Shown: piece after piece, positions 1 through 9,431 of the stretch
How the letters are laid out: each line of letters opens with the position of its first letter
Numbering within the stretch: the first letter of the stretch is position 1
Source of the DNA: Mesorhizobium sp. M7A.F.Ca.US.008.03.1.1
GTDB taxonomy: Bacteria; Pseudomonadota; Alphaproteobacteria; Rhizobiales; Rhizobiaceae
Assembly: GCF_003997495.1 (NCBI RefSeq)
Contig: NZ_RZRU01000001.1
Coordinates: 62,001 to 126,000, forward strand
DNA: 64,000 nucleotides
Direction: 5' to 3'
Position numbers and translations under genes: made by a program
Notes under the pieces: model-generated
What the model was told of the DNA's origin: nothing
The model's database searches: none
Seen by the model: only the letters and a program-made list of their open reading frames with translations

Positions 1-643
1 CGCCGAAGCGCTTGTAGGCAGCCTCGACATCGGCATCCGTGCCGTTCTCGCCGCGCGCGGCCCTTTCCAGGATCGGAGTGCGGATCGAGCCCGGGCTGAC
101 GGAATTGACCCGGATGCCGGAGCGCGCGTGGTCGAGGGCCAGGGCACGCGTCAGCGTGTGGATGGCGCCCTTGGTGGTGGCATAGGCGGCGACGTTTTGC
201 TGGCAGGCAAAGCCCTGCACCGAAGCGACGTTGACGATGGCGCCGCCGCCCCTTCGGACCATTTCCGGGATACCGAAATGCGCTGTCAGATAGATCGACC
301 CGACATTGACCGACATCGCCTTGTTCCAGGTCTCGAAATCGGTGCTGGTCACGGTTCCATACGGATGCACCGCCGCCGAATTGACGATGATGTCGAGGCC
401 GCCGAACCGTTCCACGCCGACTGCTACCGCGTCGCGAACCTGATCGGGCACCGAGACGTCGGCGCCTATGACCAGCGCCCCGACTGCAGAACTTTCCAGT
501 TCCGCTTTCAGCGCCGCGTTGGCCGCGCGGTCGATGCCGCAGGCGATGATCGCAGCGCCCCCTGCAGCGAGGCGTCTGGCGGTTGCGAGGCCAATCCCGG
601 TCGTCCCCGTCACCAAGGCAACCTTGCCGTCGAAATCCTTCAT
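1..643 (-). CDS. SDR family NAD(P)-dependent oxidoreductase (partial, C-terminus outside window)
   Basis: The N-terminal ~214 residues of a short-chain dehydrogenase are present; the C-terminus runs off the left edge. The start is the ATG at 643. The cofactor loop reads TGTTGIG near residues 12-18, one residue shorter than the usual TGxxxGxG. The catalytic region is recognisable as a Ser in NVASVQG followed by YATTK. A PG motif (SVSPGSIRTP) follows. It is divergent from uxuA across 98 bp that hold a possible operator, so a role in hexuronate or aldonate oxidation-reduction, such as the fructuronate-reductase step, is plausible but only inferred. Its specific substrate cannot be read from the sequence. 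Confidence 0.88.
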   Translation of the reverse strand, partial: MKDFDGKVALVTGTTGIGLATARRLAAGGAAIIACGIDRAANAALKAELESSAVGALVIGADVSVPDQVRDAVAVGVERFGGLDIIVNSAAVHPYGTVTSTDFETWNKAMSVNVGSIYLTAHFGIPEMVRRGGGAIVNVASVQGFACQQNVAAYATTKGAIHTLTRALALDHARSGIRVNSVSPGSIRTPILERAARGENGTDADVEAAYKRFG

Positions 644-684
644 TGGGAAAACTCCTTCATTCGCTGTCTGAAACCGTTCCTAGT

Positions 685-713
685 TTGACACCCATTGTGG
701 TCCAACAATAGGT
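685..713 (+). promoter_or_regulatory. Candidate uxuA promoter overlapped by an inverted-repeat operator
   Basis: TTGACA at 685-690 is followed 17 nt later by a weak -10-like ATAGGT. Between them lies ATTGT-N6-ACAAT (694-709), a 16-bp imperfect palindrome with 6 of 8 pairs matching. Its position between -35 and -10 in the divergent SDR/uxuA region fits a repressor site, such as that of a GntR-type hexuronate regulator. No regulator gene is nearby in the window. Confidence 0.35.
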
Positions 714-741
714 TGCCGTTCTCTCGCAGAAGGAAGCGGCA

Positions 742-1926
742 ATGGAACAGTGCTGGCGCTGGTATGGACCGAACGACCCGGTAACGCTCGATCATGTCAG
801 GCAGGCCGGTGCGACCGGCGTGGTGAGCGCCTTGCACGATATCTATGACGGGCGCGCCTGGCCGCTCGAGAGCATTCTGGAGCGCAAGCGTGTCATCGAG
901 GCCGCCGGCCTGACATGGTCGGTGGTCGAGAGCATTCCGGTCCACAACTCCTTCAAGATCGGCGCGCCGGAACGCGAGCGCTACGCCGGCTATTATCGCG
1001 ACTCAATCCGCGCGCTGGCCAAGGCCGGCATTGCGACGGTCTGCTACAATTTCATGCCGGTGGTCGACTGGACCCGCACCGATCTCGCCTATCGGCTGCC
1101 GACGACGGGCTATGCACTGCGTTTCGACGCGATCGATTTCGCGGCCTACGACCTGTTCGTGCTGAAGCGCGTCAATGCCGAGGCCGGCTATACCGCCGCC
1201 CGGATCGCCGAGGCGGAAGCGCGGCTGAAGGAATTGAGCAGCGAAGCGATCGACAGGATCGAGCGCAACCTGATCGCCGGCCTGCCGGCGACCGAGCGCA
1301 GCTATGACAGGGACAGTTTTCGCGAGGCCCTGGCGGACTACGATGCGATCGGGCCGAAGCAATTGCGCGACAACCTTGCCTGGTTCCTGCGCGAGATCAT
1401 TCCGGTGGCCGAAGAGGAGGGGGTGCGCATGTGCATCCATCCCGACGACCCGCCCTTCTCGCTCTATGGCCTGCCACGCATCGTCTCGACCGCCGAGGAT
1501 GCGCGTTTCATCCTCGACGCCGTCGACAGCCCCGCCAATGGCCTGACGTTCTGCACCGGCTCTTATGGCACGCGCGCCGACAACGACATCGTCGCCATGG
1601 TCAAGGAGTTCGCTGGCCGCATCCATTTCGCCCATCTGCGCAACATCACCATCGAGGATGACGGCTCGTTCCATGAGGCAGAGCATCTCGAGGGCGGCAC
1701 CGACATGGCCCATGTCATCCTCGCTCTGATGCAGGAAGAGAAGCGGCGCCGGAAGGAGGGCCGCGCCGACTGGCGCATTCCGATGCGCCCAGACCATGGC
1801 CATCTGCTCGCCGACGACATCGGCAAGACCAGGATCAATCCCGGCTATTCGCTGATCGGCCGGTTGAAAGGCCTCGCGGAGCTGCGTGGCATCATGCGCG
1901 CCATCGAGCGGTTCGAGCTGGCTTGA
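742..1926 (+). CDS. uxuA: Mannonate dehydratase
   Basis: Dehydrates D-mannonate to 2-keto-3-deoxygluconate (EC 4.2.1.8) in cytosolic hexuronate catabolism. The 394 residues match the usual UxuA length. The N-terminus ([16 protein letters not shown]) and the conserved [21 protein letters not shown] and MRPDHGH segments are typical of the TIM-barrel family; the His, Cys and Asp residues in them belong to the metal site. An AGAAGGA ribosome-binding site lies 8-10 nt before the ATG. A divergent SDR next door could supply the fructuronate reductase step. uxaC and kdgK are not in the window. Family assignment is firm. Confidence 0.95.
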   Translation: MEQCWRWYGPNDPVTLDHVRQAGATGVVSALHDIYDGRAWPLESILERKRVIEAAGLTWSVVESIPVHNSFKIGAPERERYAGYYRDSIRALAKAGIATVCYNFMPVVDWTRTDLAYRLPTTGYALRFDAIDFAAYDLFVLKRVNAEAGYTAARIAEAEARLKELSSEAIDRIERNLIAGLPATERSYDRDSFREALADYDAIGPKQLRDNLAWFLREIIPVAEEEGVRMCIHPDDPPFSLYGLPRIVSTAEDARFILDAVDSPANGLTFCTGSYGTRADNDIVAMVKEFAGRIHFAHLRNITIEDDGSFHEAEHLEGGTDMAHVILALMQEEKRRRKEGRADWRIPMRPDHGHLLADDIGKTRINPGYSLIGRLKGLAELRGIMRAIERFELA

Positions 1927-2238
1927 AGCCCTCCCGCCGGTCGGCTGGCGGGATTTACAGGCGATCACGCGCGGTTGCGCTTCCGCTGTGACGTATACGA
2001 TGTCGCACTGGAAAGTGCGGCCCACGACGTGGCGGGTAAAGCACGTGTCGGGAAATTATTTGCCGGCAGTTCACAATATGCAGCGCTGACGTTCTTCCAT
2101 TCGGGCCGGATTGGACTTCCTGTTGCTTTGATCAGCACGCCTTGCGTGTCACTTTGAGATGCATTCATGCTCGAAGCTCTTGCCGGTGGTCGCTTCTGCT
2201 TCTCCTAAGCCAAGGCAGAGAAAAGAAGGAACCTGACC
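1927..2238. other. Intergenic stretch without a recognisable gene
   Basis: These 312 bp separate uxuA from the 2-oxoglutarate oxygenase gene. Short open frames occur on both strands but show no coding-like composition, family resemblance or ribosome-binding site. No clear terminator hairpin with a T-tract is seen. The last 20 bases hold the GAAGGAA ribosome-binding site of the next gene. Confidence 0.5.
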
Positions 2239-3258
2239 ATGCCCAGAATTGTGCCGGTGCTTGATCTGAGCCGTCTCGAACAAGGTGCGTCCGAGTATCG
2301 TACCTTTCTCCTGGACCTGCGCACGGCGGCTCGGGACGTCGGCTTCTTCTACCTCAGCGGCCACGGAATTTCGGCCTTGGAGATCGACGACGTGCTTGAT
2401 GCATCGCGCCGGTTCTTCGCGCTGCCGGAGGCCGACAAGCTGGCGATCGAAATGGTCAAATCCCAGCAGTTTCGCGGCTACACCCGCGCCGGCGGCGAAC
2501 TGACCAAGGGCGCGGCCGACTGGCGTGAGCAGCTCGACATCGGCGTCGAGCGCCAGCCCATAGCACAGGGGCCTGGAATTGCGCCCTGGACACGGCTGCA
2601 GGGGCCGAACCAGTGGCCGTCGGCACTGCCGGAACTCAAGCCGGCGCTGCTTGCATGGCAGGCCAAGGCGACCGCGGTGGCGATCCGGCTGTTGAAAGCC
2701 TTCGCGCTGTCGCTCGATCAGCCCGAGGACGCTTTTGATGCGATCTACCGGGACTCGCCCAACCATCGCATGAAGATCGTCCGTTATCCCGGCCGTGACG
2801 CGACAGAAGGCGACCAGGGCGTCGGCGCGCACAAGGATGGCGGTTTCCTGACCCTGCTGCTGCAGGACGACAACAAGGGGCTGCAGGTCGAATATGACGG
2901 AAGCTGGGTGAATGTGGATCCGCTGCCTGGAACGCTGGTCGTCAACATCGGCGAACTGCTCGAACTGGCATCGAATGGATATCTGCGGGCCACCGTGCAC
3001 CGGGTCGTGACGCCGCCTGCCGGCGTCGAGCGGATTTCGGTTCCCTTCTTCTTCAGCGCGCGGCTCGATGCGACCATACCGCTGCTCAGTCTGCCTGAAG
3101 AACTGGCGGCCGAAGCACGCGGACCGGCGAGCGATCCGGACAATCCACTGTTTCGAGACGTTGGCACCAATGTGCTTAAAAGCCGCCTGCGGTCGCATCC
3201 CGACGTTGCACGCCGCCACTATGCCGATCTGCTCGAGACCGGAACGCCTGGTTCGTGA
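2239..3258 (+). CDS. 2-oxoglutarate/Fe(II)-dependent oxygenase (isopenicillin N synthase-like)
   Basis: A 339-residue cytosolic non-haem iron oxygenase. The N-terminal DIOX_N-like part includes VGFFYLSGHGI, typical of the family. The C-terminal jelly roll carries the iron facial triad His198-Lys-Asp200 (GAHKDGG) and His254 (TVHRV), and Arg265-Ile-Ser267 matches the R-x-S 2-oxoglutarate-binding motif. A GAAGGAA ribosome-binding site precedes the ATG. It stands alone, with a terminator downstream at 3413. The substrate is unknown; bacterial members act on amino acids, xenobiotics or plant hormones. The fold and cofactor use are firm, the role is not. Confidence 0.9.
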   Translation: MPRIVPVLDLSRLEQGASEYRTFLLDLRTAARDVGFFYLSGHGISALEIDDVLDASRRFFALPEADKLAIEMVKSQQFRGYTRAGGELTKGAADWREQLDIGVERQPIAQGPGIAPWTRLQGPNQWPSALPELKPALLAWQAKATAVAIRLLKAFALSLDQPEDAFDAIYRDSPNHRMKIVRYPGRDATEGDQGVGAHKDGGFLTLLLQDDNKGLQVEYDGSWVNVDPLPGTLVVNIGELLELASNGYLRATVHRVVTPPAGVERISVPFFFSARLDATIPLLSLPEELAAEARGPASDPDNPLFRDVGTNVLKSRLRSHPDVARRHYADLLETGTPGS

Positions 3259-3412
3259 GGTCAGCGGCGCACGGATTTTTGCTGTTTCATATTTTTTTTG
3301 GAATACCATTCGTCGCCAACGCTTCGAAATACGCCCAAAAAGGTAAAATCGTTCGGCGGTTTCCTCCCATTCCGCTGGACGGTGTTCCCCTCTGAAGGTT
3401 TTGACCTTCTTT

Positions 3413-3445
3413 TGGCCGGGCCGCATTCGAGCCCGGCCATTTTTT
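3413..3445 (+). terminator. Rho-independent terminator after the 2OG oxygenase gene
   Basis: TGGCCGGGC at 3413-3421 pairs perfectly with GCCCGGCCA at 3431-3439 across a 9-nt loop, followed by a run of T (3440-3445). The hairpin lies 155 bp after the oxygenase stop codon in a 335-bp intergenic stretch (3259-3593) in which no other gene or element is evident. Confidence 0.75.
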
Positions 3446-3593
3446 GTCCCGAGGTCTCGGGCACAAAACTGACATGCTGCAAAAGCCCGATGTGGCGGAA
3501 CAGGATACCTTCCCGAGCCGGGCGTACCGTCCGATCCTGAGGTAAGGATTCGAGCACTGTGCTCGACTGTATCGATCGGTCGGAACGACTTTC

Positions 3594-4916
3594 ATGACAC
3601 AAAAACAATTGCACCTCGGCGCCTTCATGCGCCCCGTCAGCCTGCACACCGGCGCCTGGCGCTATCCGGGTGCCTATGCCGACGCCAATTTCAATTTCGC
3701 GCATCTGAAGCGCTTCGCCCAGACCCTGGAGGCGGCGAAGTTCGACGCCTTCTTCATGGCCGACCATCTGGCCGTTCTCAACATGCCGATCGAGGCGCTG
3801 CGGCGCAGTCACACGGTCACCTCATTCGAGCCGTTCACGCTTTTGTCGGCGCTCGCCGCCGTCACCGACCACATCGGGCTGGTCGCCACCGCATCGACGA
3901 CGTTCGACGCGCCCTATCATGTTGCCCGCCGCTTCGCCTCGCTGGACCATATCAGTGGCGGGCGCGCCGGCTGGAACATCGTCACCACGTCCAATCCGGA
4001 TGCGGCGCTCAATTTCGGCCTCGACGAGCATGTCGAGCATGACGAGCGCTACCGGCGGGCGCGGGAATTCTACGATGTCGTCACCGGCCTGTGGGACAGC
4101 TTTGCCGACGATGCCTTCATCCGCGACGCCGAAAACGGGTTGTATTTCGACCCGGCCAGGCTGCATGTGCTCGACCACAAGGGTGAGCATCTCTCGGTGC
4201 GCGGCCCACTCAACATCGCGCGTCCAATCCAGGGCTGGCCGGTCATCGTCCAGGCCGGCGCCTCGGAGGCAGGACGCCAGCTGGCGGCCGAAACAGCGGA
4301 GGTCATTTTCGCCGCCCATGCCGATCTCGCGGCGGGGCAGCGCTTCTTCGCCGACGTCAAAGGCCGTGCGCAGAAACTCGGCCGTTCGCGTGACGATATC
4401 AAGATCCTGCCCGGCGCCTTTGTCGTTGTCGGTGACAGCGTCGAGGACGCGCAGGCCAGGCGGGCGAAGCTCGACAGTCTCATCTATTACGAGAGCGGCC
4501 TCGCCTCGCTGTCGATCGCGATCGGACATGATGCGTCCGGCTTTGATCCCGACGCGCCCTTGCCCGAAATCCCCGAGACCAATGCCTCGAAGAGTGGCCG
4601 CGAGCGCGTCATCGAACTGGCGCGCCAGGAGAACCTGACGGTCAGGCAGCTCGCGCAAAGGCTAGGCGGCTATTCCGGCCTTGCCTTTGTTGGCACACCT
4701 GAAACAATCGCCAACGAGATGGAGGAATGGCTGGTCGGCGAGGGTTCCGACGGGTTCAACATCATGTTTCCATACCTGCCCGCCGGGCTCGATGATTTTG
4801 CCGAGAAGGTGGTGCCCGAACTGCAGCGGCGAGGGATCTTCAGGCGGCAATATGAGGGGTCGACGCTGCGCGAGAATCTCGGCCTGAAGCGGCCGCCCAA
4901 CCGGTATTTCGATTAG
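3594..4916 (+). CDS. LLM-class flavin-dependent monooxygenase (NtaA/SnaA/DszA family)
   Basis: A 440-residue bacterial-luciferase-like oxygenase that uses reduced FMN supplied by a separate reductase. The start MTQKQLHLGAFMRP, the HTGAWRYP stretch, the SFEPFTLLSALAAVT segment and the GRAGWNIVTT block are hallmarks of the nitrilotriacetate/DszA monooxygenase branch. A CurA-type reductase gene follows after 25 bp and is probably co-transcribed. No dedicated flavin reductase is adjacent, so FMNH2 must come from elsewhere. Family members oxidise organosulfur compounds, aminocarboxylates and similar molecules; the substrate here cannot be assigned. Confidence 0.92.
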   Translation: MTQKQLHLGAFMRPVSLHTGAWRYPGAYADANFNFAHLKRFAQTLEAAKFDAFFMADHLAVLNMPIEALRRSHTVTSFEPFTLLSALAAVTDHIGLVATASTTFDAPYHVARRFASLDHISGGRAGWNIVTTSNPDAALNFGLDEHVEHDERYRRAREFYDVVTGLWDSFADDAFIRDAENGLYFDPARLHVLDHKGEHLSVRGPLNIARPIQGWPVIVQAGASEAGRQLAAETAEVIFAAHADLAAGQRFFADVKGRAQKLGRSRDDIKILPGAFVVVGDSVEDAQARRAKLDSLIYYESGLASLSIAIGHDASGFDPDAPLPEIPETNASKSGRERVIELARQENLTVRQLAQRLGGYSGLAFVGTPETIANEMEEWLVGEGSDGFNIMFPYLPAGLDDFAEKVVPELQRRGIFRRQYEGSTLRENLGLKRPPNRYFD

Positions 4917-4941
4917 AGCGTTCTTCGCAGGGAGGTTTTCG

Positions 4942-5961
4942 ATGTCGATCCAGTCCAACACCCGCATCGTGCTCGCGGCGCGACCGCAAGGCCAACCAAA
5001 ACCGAGCGATTTCCGCACCGAGACAGTTGACCTTGTCCAGCCGGGAGAGGGCGAACTGCTGTTGCAGATCCTTTATCTGTCGCTCGATCCCTACATGCGT
5101 GGACGCATGAACGCCACGAAATCCTATGCCAGGCCGGTCGATGTCGACGGCGTGATGGAAGGCGGTACCGTTGCGCGCGTGGTGATCTCTCGCCACCCGG
5201 AATTTGCCGAAGGAGATATCGTGTTGTCCCATTCCGGCTGGCAGAGTTTTGCATTGTCCGACGGCGTCGGGCTGCGCAAGCTCGATCCCGCGGCTGGATC
5301 CGTTACGACGGCTCTCGGCGTGCTCGGCATGCCGGGCTTCACCGCCTATGCCGGTCTGCTCACTATCGGACAGCCGAAGCCTGGCGAGACGGTCGTCGTG
5401 GCGGCCGCCAGCGGCGCGGTCGGGTCGGCCGTCGGCCAGATCGCGCGCATCAAGGGGGCGCGTGCCGTCGGCATCGCCGGCGGTGCCGAAAAGTGCGCCT
5501 TCGTGCGAGCCGAGCTCGGCTTCGACGCGGTTGTCGATCACCGTGCCAATGATTTTGCCGAGCAGTTGAAGGCAGCCTGCCCCGGTGGCATCGACATCTA
5601 TTTCGAGAATGTCGGTGGCCCTGTCTGGGACGCGGTGTTTCCGCTGCTGAACGAGTTTGCGCGTGTGCCGGTCTGCGGGCTGATCGCGCAGTACAACGTC
5701 ATCGCGGATGCCGGCATCGACCGGCTGCCGGTATTGATGCAGCAAGTGCTGCACCGCAGCCTGACGATCAGGGGTTTTATCCAGCGTGAATTCGTCGACC
5801 AGCGCCCGGCCTTCTATCGTGAGATGGCCGAATGGATATCGTCCGGCCGCGTCCGCTACAGGGAAGATGTCGTGGATGGCATCGAAAATGCGCCACAGGC
5901 CTTTCTCGGCCTTCTCGAAGGCAGGAATTTCGGCAAGTTGATCGTGCGTATCGCGGAATAA
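4942..5961 (+). CDS. NADP-dependent MDR oxidoreductase (CurA / alkenal reductase-like)
   Basis: A 339-residue zinc-independent medium-chain reductase of the leukotriene-B4-dehydrogenase/CurA group, which reduces the C=C bond of alpha,beta-unsaturated carbonyls with NADPH. The group signature LSLDPYMRGRM lies near residues 50-60, and the dinucleotide loop is AASGAVGSAVGQ. The structural and catalytic zinc cysteines of alcohol dehydrogenases are absent, as expected. It lies 25 bp after the LLM monooxygenase with a GGGAGG ribosome-binding site, so it may reduce a product of that enzyme. It converges on the aminotransferase at 6029. Confidence 0.9.
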   Translation: MSIQSNTRIVLAARPQGQPKPSDFRTETVDLVQPGEGELLLQILYLSLDPYMRGRMNATKSYARPVDVDGVMEGGTVARVVISRHPEFAEGDIVLSHSGWQSFALSDGVGLRKLDPAAGSVTTALGVLGMPGFTAYAGLLTIGQPKPGETVVVAAASGAVGSAVGQIARIKGARAVGIAGGAEKCAFVRAELGFDAVVDHRANDFAEQLKAACPGGIDIYFENVGGPVWDAVFPLLNEFARVPVCGLIAQYNVIADAGIDRLPVLMQQVLHRSLTIRGFIQREFVDQRPAFYREMAEWISSGRVRYREDVVDGIENAPQAFLGLLEGRNFGKLIVRIAE

Positions 5962-6028
5962 TTGTTGCGCAACGATCAGTCGGGCTGCCTAGGTAATTTC
6001 TGCCGCGGCCGTGACCGCGCCTTTCTGT

Positions 6029-7345
6029 TCACCACATCATGAAGGAGGCGACGTCTGCGTCCGAAACCTTGCCGGCATTCACGTCGGCGATCGCCTGGTC
6101 GACGATTGCCACGCCCTCCGCCACCTCGTCCTGCGTCAGCGTCAGCGGCGGCATGAACTCCAGCACATTCGCCTTCAGCCCGACATAGGTGAAGGCCGCA
6201 CCCAGCTCATAGCCGCGATAGATGATCTTGGCCGTGGTCGTCGCCGCAACCGGCTCACGTGTCGCACGGTCCTTGACCAGGTCGACGCCGATGGCAAGGC
6301 CGCGCCCGCGCACGTTACCGATGATCTCGTGCCTGGCGCCGAGCGCCCGCAGCGCGTCGGAAAACAGCACGCCGATCCGCGCCGAGCGCTCGACCAGGCC
6401 GTCCGTCTCGATCGTCTTCAGCACCGCGTTGCCGGCCGATGTCGCCACCGGGTTGCCTGCGGTCGTCTGCAGAGCGAAGGCCGGCGCATGGTCCATGATC
6501 TCCTTAGGGCCGATCACTGCCGACAACGGCAAGCCACCGCCGATCCCTTTGCCGAAGACGACCAGGTCCGGCGTCAGTCCTTCATGCTGGAAGCAGTGCA
6601 TCATGCCGCTGCGGGCGAGCCCGACCTTGACCTCGTCGACGACAATCTTGATGCCGTGCTTGCGGCAACGCTCCTGCAATGCCTTGAGAAAGCCGGGCGG
6701 CGGCACGATCAATCCGCCATCCGACATCAACGGCTCGATGAACACCGCCGCGACCTGATGCGGCGGGCAGGTGGTCCCGAACTGGTAGTCGAGCAGCGCA
6801 AGCACGTCCTCGCTGCTGAAGTTCGGCCGGAAAGGATCGGGATAGGGCAACAGAAGCACGCCTGGTCGGGGCAGTGTGTGGGTCATGGCGGTATGGCCGC
6901 TGATGCCCATCGAGCCGGAGAGATTGCCGTGATAGGAGCCGATGAACGAGATGAAGCGCGAACGGCCGGTGGCCGCCTGCAGCACGCGCACCGCGCAGTC
7001 ATTGGCATCGGACCCGGAGTGGCCGAACCAGACACGCCGTTCGCCTTCTCCGGGCGTGATTGCCAGCAGCCGCTCCGCCAGCGATACGGCGGGCTCGTTG
7101 GGGTAGAGCAGCAGGCTGGCGCCGGCCATGTCGCGGATCGACGTCTCGACTGCTTCGACAACAGCCGGATGGCCGTAGCCGAGCACCGCCGGACCGGCCG
7201 ATCCCGACAGGTCGAGCAAGGAGCGGCCGCCTTCCTCGATCAGCCGGTTGCCCCGGCCGCCGATGACGCTGAGCGGCGAGAAACGCAGCTTGCCGATCTG
7301 GGCGATGGTCGCGGCGTCGCGCTCGCGCAGGCTTAGTTTGCTCAC
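6029..7345 (-). CDS. Class III aminotransferase (PLP fold type I)
   Basis: A 438-residue PLP aminotransferase of the ornithine/GABA transaminase type, last gene of a five-gene minus-strand operon. The start is a GTG at 7345 that overlaps the stop of the preceding gene (GTGA). The PLP lysine is Lys266 in VFGKGIGGG. FGHSGSDANDCAVR and FIGSYHGN are cofactor-binding segments, and IVVDEVKVG holds the Asp that contacts the pyridine nitrogen. Its neighbours (GS-like enzyme, amidohydrolase, flavoenzyme) suggest that it removes the amino group from an omega-amino acid intermediate, as PuuE or GabT does. The true substrate is unknown. Confidence 0.93.
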   Translation of the reverse strand: MSKLSLRERDAATIAQIGKLRFSPLSVIGGRGNRLIEEGGRSLLDLSGSAGPAVLGYGHPAVVEAVETSIRDMAGASLLLYPNEPAVSLAERLLAITPGEGERRVWFGHSGSDANDCAVRVLQAATGRSRFISFIGSYHGNLSGSMGISGHTAMTHTLPRPGVLLLPYPDPFRPNFSSEDVLALLDYQFGTTCPPHQVAAVFIEPLMSDGGLIVPPPGFLKALQERCRKHGIKIVVDEVKVGLARSGMMHCFQHEGLTPDLVVFGKGIGGGLPLSAVIGPKEIMDHAPAFALQTTAGNPVATSAGNAVLKTIETDGLVERSARIGVLFSDALRALGARHEIIGNVRGRGLAIGVDLVKDRATREPVAATTTAKIIYRGYELGAAFTYVGLKANVLEFMPPLTLTQDEVAEGVAIVDQAIADVNAGKVSDADVASFMMW

Positions 7346-8109
7346 GACACGGTTTCCGTCTCGAGTGCAGGCAGTGCCGCCGCCAGCCGGTCCGCCCATT
7401 CCTCGATGCCGGACCGTGTCGACAAAAGGTCCTGCCGGATCTCGACGAGGACGGCGGCGATGCCGCGATCGTCGCCATGGATGGGCACGGCGTAGTCGGC
7501 GTCGCGGCTGATCACATAGGGCACGTTGGCCGCGACATTGAGCCCGGCGTCGGTGCGCAGGCCCGAAAGGATTGCTTCGGCGAGACCGCTTGCATGGTCA
7601 TGCAGCACGCCGGCATGCCAGGGTCTGCTGACACCGAGGAAGACCGGCGTGAAGGAATGGATCGTCACGATCCGTGTCTGCCGGCCTGCCTGTGCCCGGC
7701 CATCGAGATGGGCGGTCACCCGGTCATGAAACGGCGAAAAGATGATCTCGGCACGCCGGGTCCGCTCCGTCGCGCCGATGCCGACATTGCCGGGAATGTC
7801 GGTGTCTTCCGACAGCACCGGAATGCTGCCTTGGCTATGAAGCGGCCGGTTCAGGTCGATCAGCAGCCGCGAATAACCGCTGAGGAAGGCCGGAGCATCG
7901 AGCTTAGACGACAGCAAGCGGGTCACTTCGGCGGCGCCGATATCCCAGGCGATGTGGCGCTGCAGATGGTGGGCATCGAGGCCGAGCTGCCGATATTCGG
8001 CTGGCATGTGGTTGGACGCATGCTCGCACAACAGCACGATATCGGAACGGCCGTGCTCGTTGAGGACCTCGACGGCCTCGGGCCAATCTTTTCCGGTCTG
8101 TGCGGTCAT
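7342..8109 (-). CDS. N-formylglutamate amidohydrolase family hydrolase
   Basis: A 255-residue zinc-dependent amidohydrolase of the FGase family. The DIVLLCEHASNHMP segment (Glu-His), the RLLIDLNRP stretch and the TIHSFTPVF motif are typical metal and substrate residues. The ATG at 8109 overlaps the stop of the GS-like gene by one base (TGATG); a TTG one codon earlier is less likely. HutG itself works in histidine degradation, but no hut genes are present. In this operon it could instead cleave a gamma-glutamyl or other acyl amide, the step done by PuuD in putrescine catabolism. That role is inference from context. Confidence 0.88.
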   Translation of the reverse strand: MTAQTGKDWPEAVEVLNEHGRSDIVLLCEHASNHMPAEYRQLGLDAHHLQRHIAWDIGAAEVTRLLSSKLDAPAFLSGYSRLLIDLNRPLHSQGSIPVLSEDTDIPGNVGIGATERTRRAEIIFSPFHDRVTAHLDGRAQAGRQTRIVTIHSFTPVFLGVSRPWHAGVLHDHASGLAEAILSGLRTDAGLNVAANVPYVISRDADYAVPIHGDDRGIAAVLVEIRQDLLSTRSGIEEWADRLAAALPALETETVS

Positions 8110-9431
8110 CAATAGAGCGTCCGGTAGAGATCGCAGATGGAGGCCGGATCGAGACCGGCAAGACGCTCGGCTTCATGTTGCTTGAGGCCGACGAAGGTTT
8201 CGATGAAGACAGGCGCGAACCATCCCGTCACGGTGCCGTCGGCCAGCAACGCGTCCAGTGCCGCGGGCAGGGTTTCGGGCAGGCGCACCAGACCGAGACC
8301 TGCCCGTTCCGCCTCGCTCATCAGCGTCGGGTCGCCGGTGACCAAAGGTGGCGACGGCAGGCCCGCCTTCAGCCCTTCCAGCCCGGCGCGGATGATCGCC
8401 GCCAGCGACAGATAGGGATTGCCGGTGGCGTCCGCCGCCCGGTATTCGATGTTGTATTGCCGCGCCGGATCGCGTCCGCCCATCGTCACAGTCGGACAGA
8501 TGCGCAAGGATGCCTCGCGGTCGCGGTCGGCAAGCCAGGTGTAGGACGAGCTCCAGCTGTGCGGCTTCAGCCGGTAGTAAGACGACACGCTCGACGCCGT
8601 CATGGCGGTGAGGCCGGGCAGATGACGCAGCACGCCGGCGCAGAAGGCGCCGGCTTTGGCAGAAAGGCCGCCGGGTTGCGCCGGATCGTAAGTCACCGGC
8701 TTGCCGGCCTCGTCAACGAAGCTGAAATGGATGTGGACGCCGTTGCCGACGGCATTCGGCGCTGTCTTGGGGGCGAAGCTCGCACGCCAGCCGGCATTGC
8801 GCACCAACTCGCGCGTGATTTCGCGGATGGCGACGGCGCGGTCGGCCGCCGTCAGCGCGTCCGCCGGTTCGTGCGTCACCTCGAACTGCTCGTCGCCGAA
8901 TTCGGCGATGACCACTTCGGGCGCGACGCCGGCTTCCTCGAGCGCCGCCATCAGATTGGGCGCAAACGGGTCGGCGCGGCGCAGTGCGGCGAAAGACATC
9001 GAATGCGCCGGTGCGAAGCCGCCATTGGCAACATTGAATTCATGCTCGAAGGCGGCAATGACCGACAGGCCGGTTGCGGCTTTCAAATCGGCCAACGCGT
9101 CTTTGAGCATCGTGCGGGTGCAGCCGAGCCACGGGCTGCCGTCGAGCTCGACGATGTCGCCGGCAACCATGTCGAATGGCGTCGCCGATCCGGTGCGTGT
9201 CGTGCGAAAGCGCGCCTTGAGATCGGGGATCAGCCGCAGGTCGCCCGACGAGCCCCAGGGGTTGGGATCGACGATCGAGTTGAACGGCGTCAGCGACAGA
9301 TTGGCCTGCAGCCAGCCGACGCCGGTCGTGGCGGTCTTCTGCAACTTGCTTTCGGCAACGAAACGGCCCCGCGTGACGGCGGAGAGATCCGTGGTGACGA
9401 CGGCAACCAGAGTCTCGACAGTCGATGTCAT
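8109..9431 (-). CDS. Glutamine synthetase-like ligase (gamma-glutamylation type)
   Basis: A 440-residue member of the glutamine synthetase superfamily. Metal ligands appear in AAFEHEFNV and EFGDEQFEVTHEP, an ammonium/phosphate-site His in NGVHIHFSF, and the C-terminal YRAADATGNPYL corresponds to the family's RxxDxxANPYL region. The N-terminal half is weakly conserved, as in catabolic paralogues such as PuuA or GlnA3, not assimilatory GlnA. It overlaps the hydrolase upstream by 4 nt (ATGA). It probably condenses glutamate with an amine or an amine-bearing substrate at the expense of ATP; the amine is unknown. Confidence 0.9.
   Translation of the reverse strand: MTSTVETLVAVVTTDLSAVTRGRFVAESKLQKTATTGVGWLQANLSLTPFNSIVDPNPWGSSGDLRLIPDLKARFRTTRTGSATPFDMVAGDIVELDGSPWLGCTRTMLKDALADLKAATGLSVIAAFEHEFNVANGGFAPAHSMSFAALRRADPFAPNLMAALEEAGVAPEVVIAEFGDEQFEVTHEPADALTAADRAVAIREITRELVRNAGWRASFAPKTAPNAVGNGVHIHFSFVDEAGKPVTYDPAQPGGLSAKAGAFCAGVLRHLPGLTAMTASSVSSYYRLKPHSWSSSYTWLADRDREASLRICPTVTMGGRDPARQYNIEYRAADATGNPYLSLAAIIRAGLEGLKAGLPSPPLVTGDPTLMSEAERAGLGLVRLPETLPAALDALLADGTVTGWFAPVFIETFVGLKQHEAERLAGLDPASICDLYRTLY

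Noticed and set aside
2149..3426. 425-residue open frame on the minus strand
   Set aside because: Antisense shadow of the 2-oxoglutarate oxygenase, whose iron and cosubstrate motifs are intact on the plus strand.
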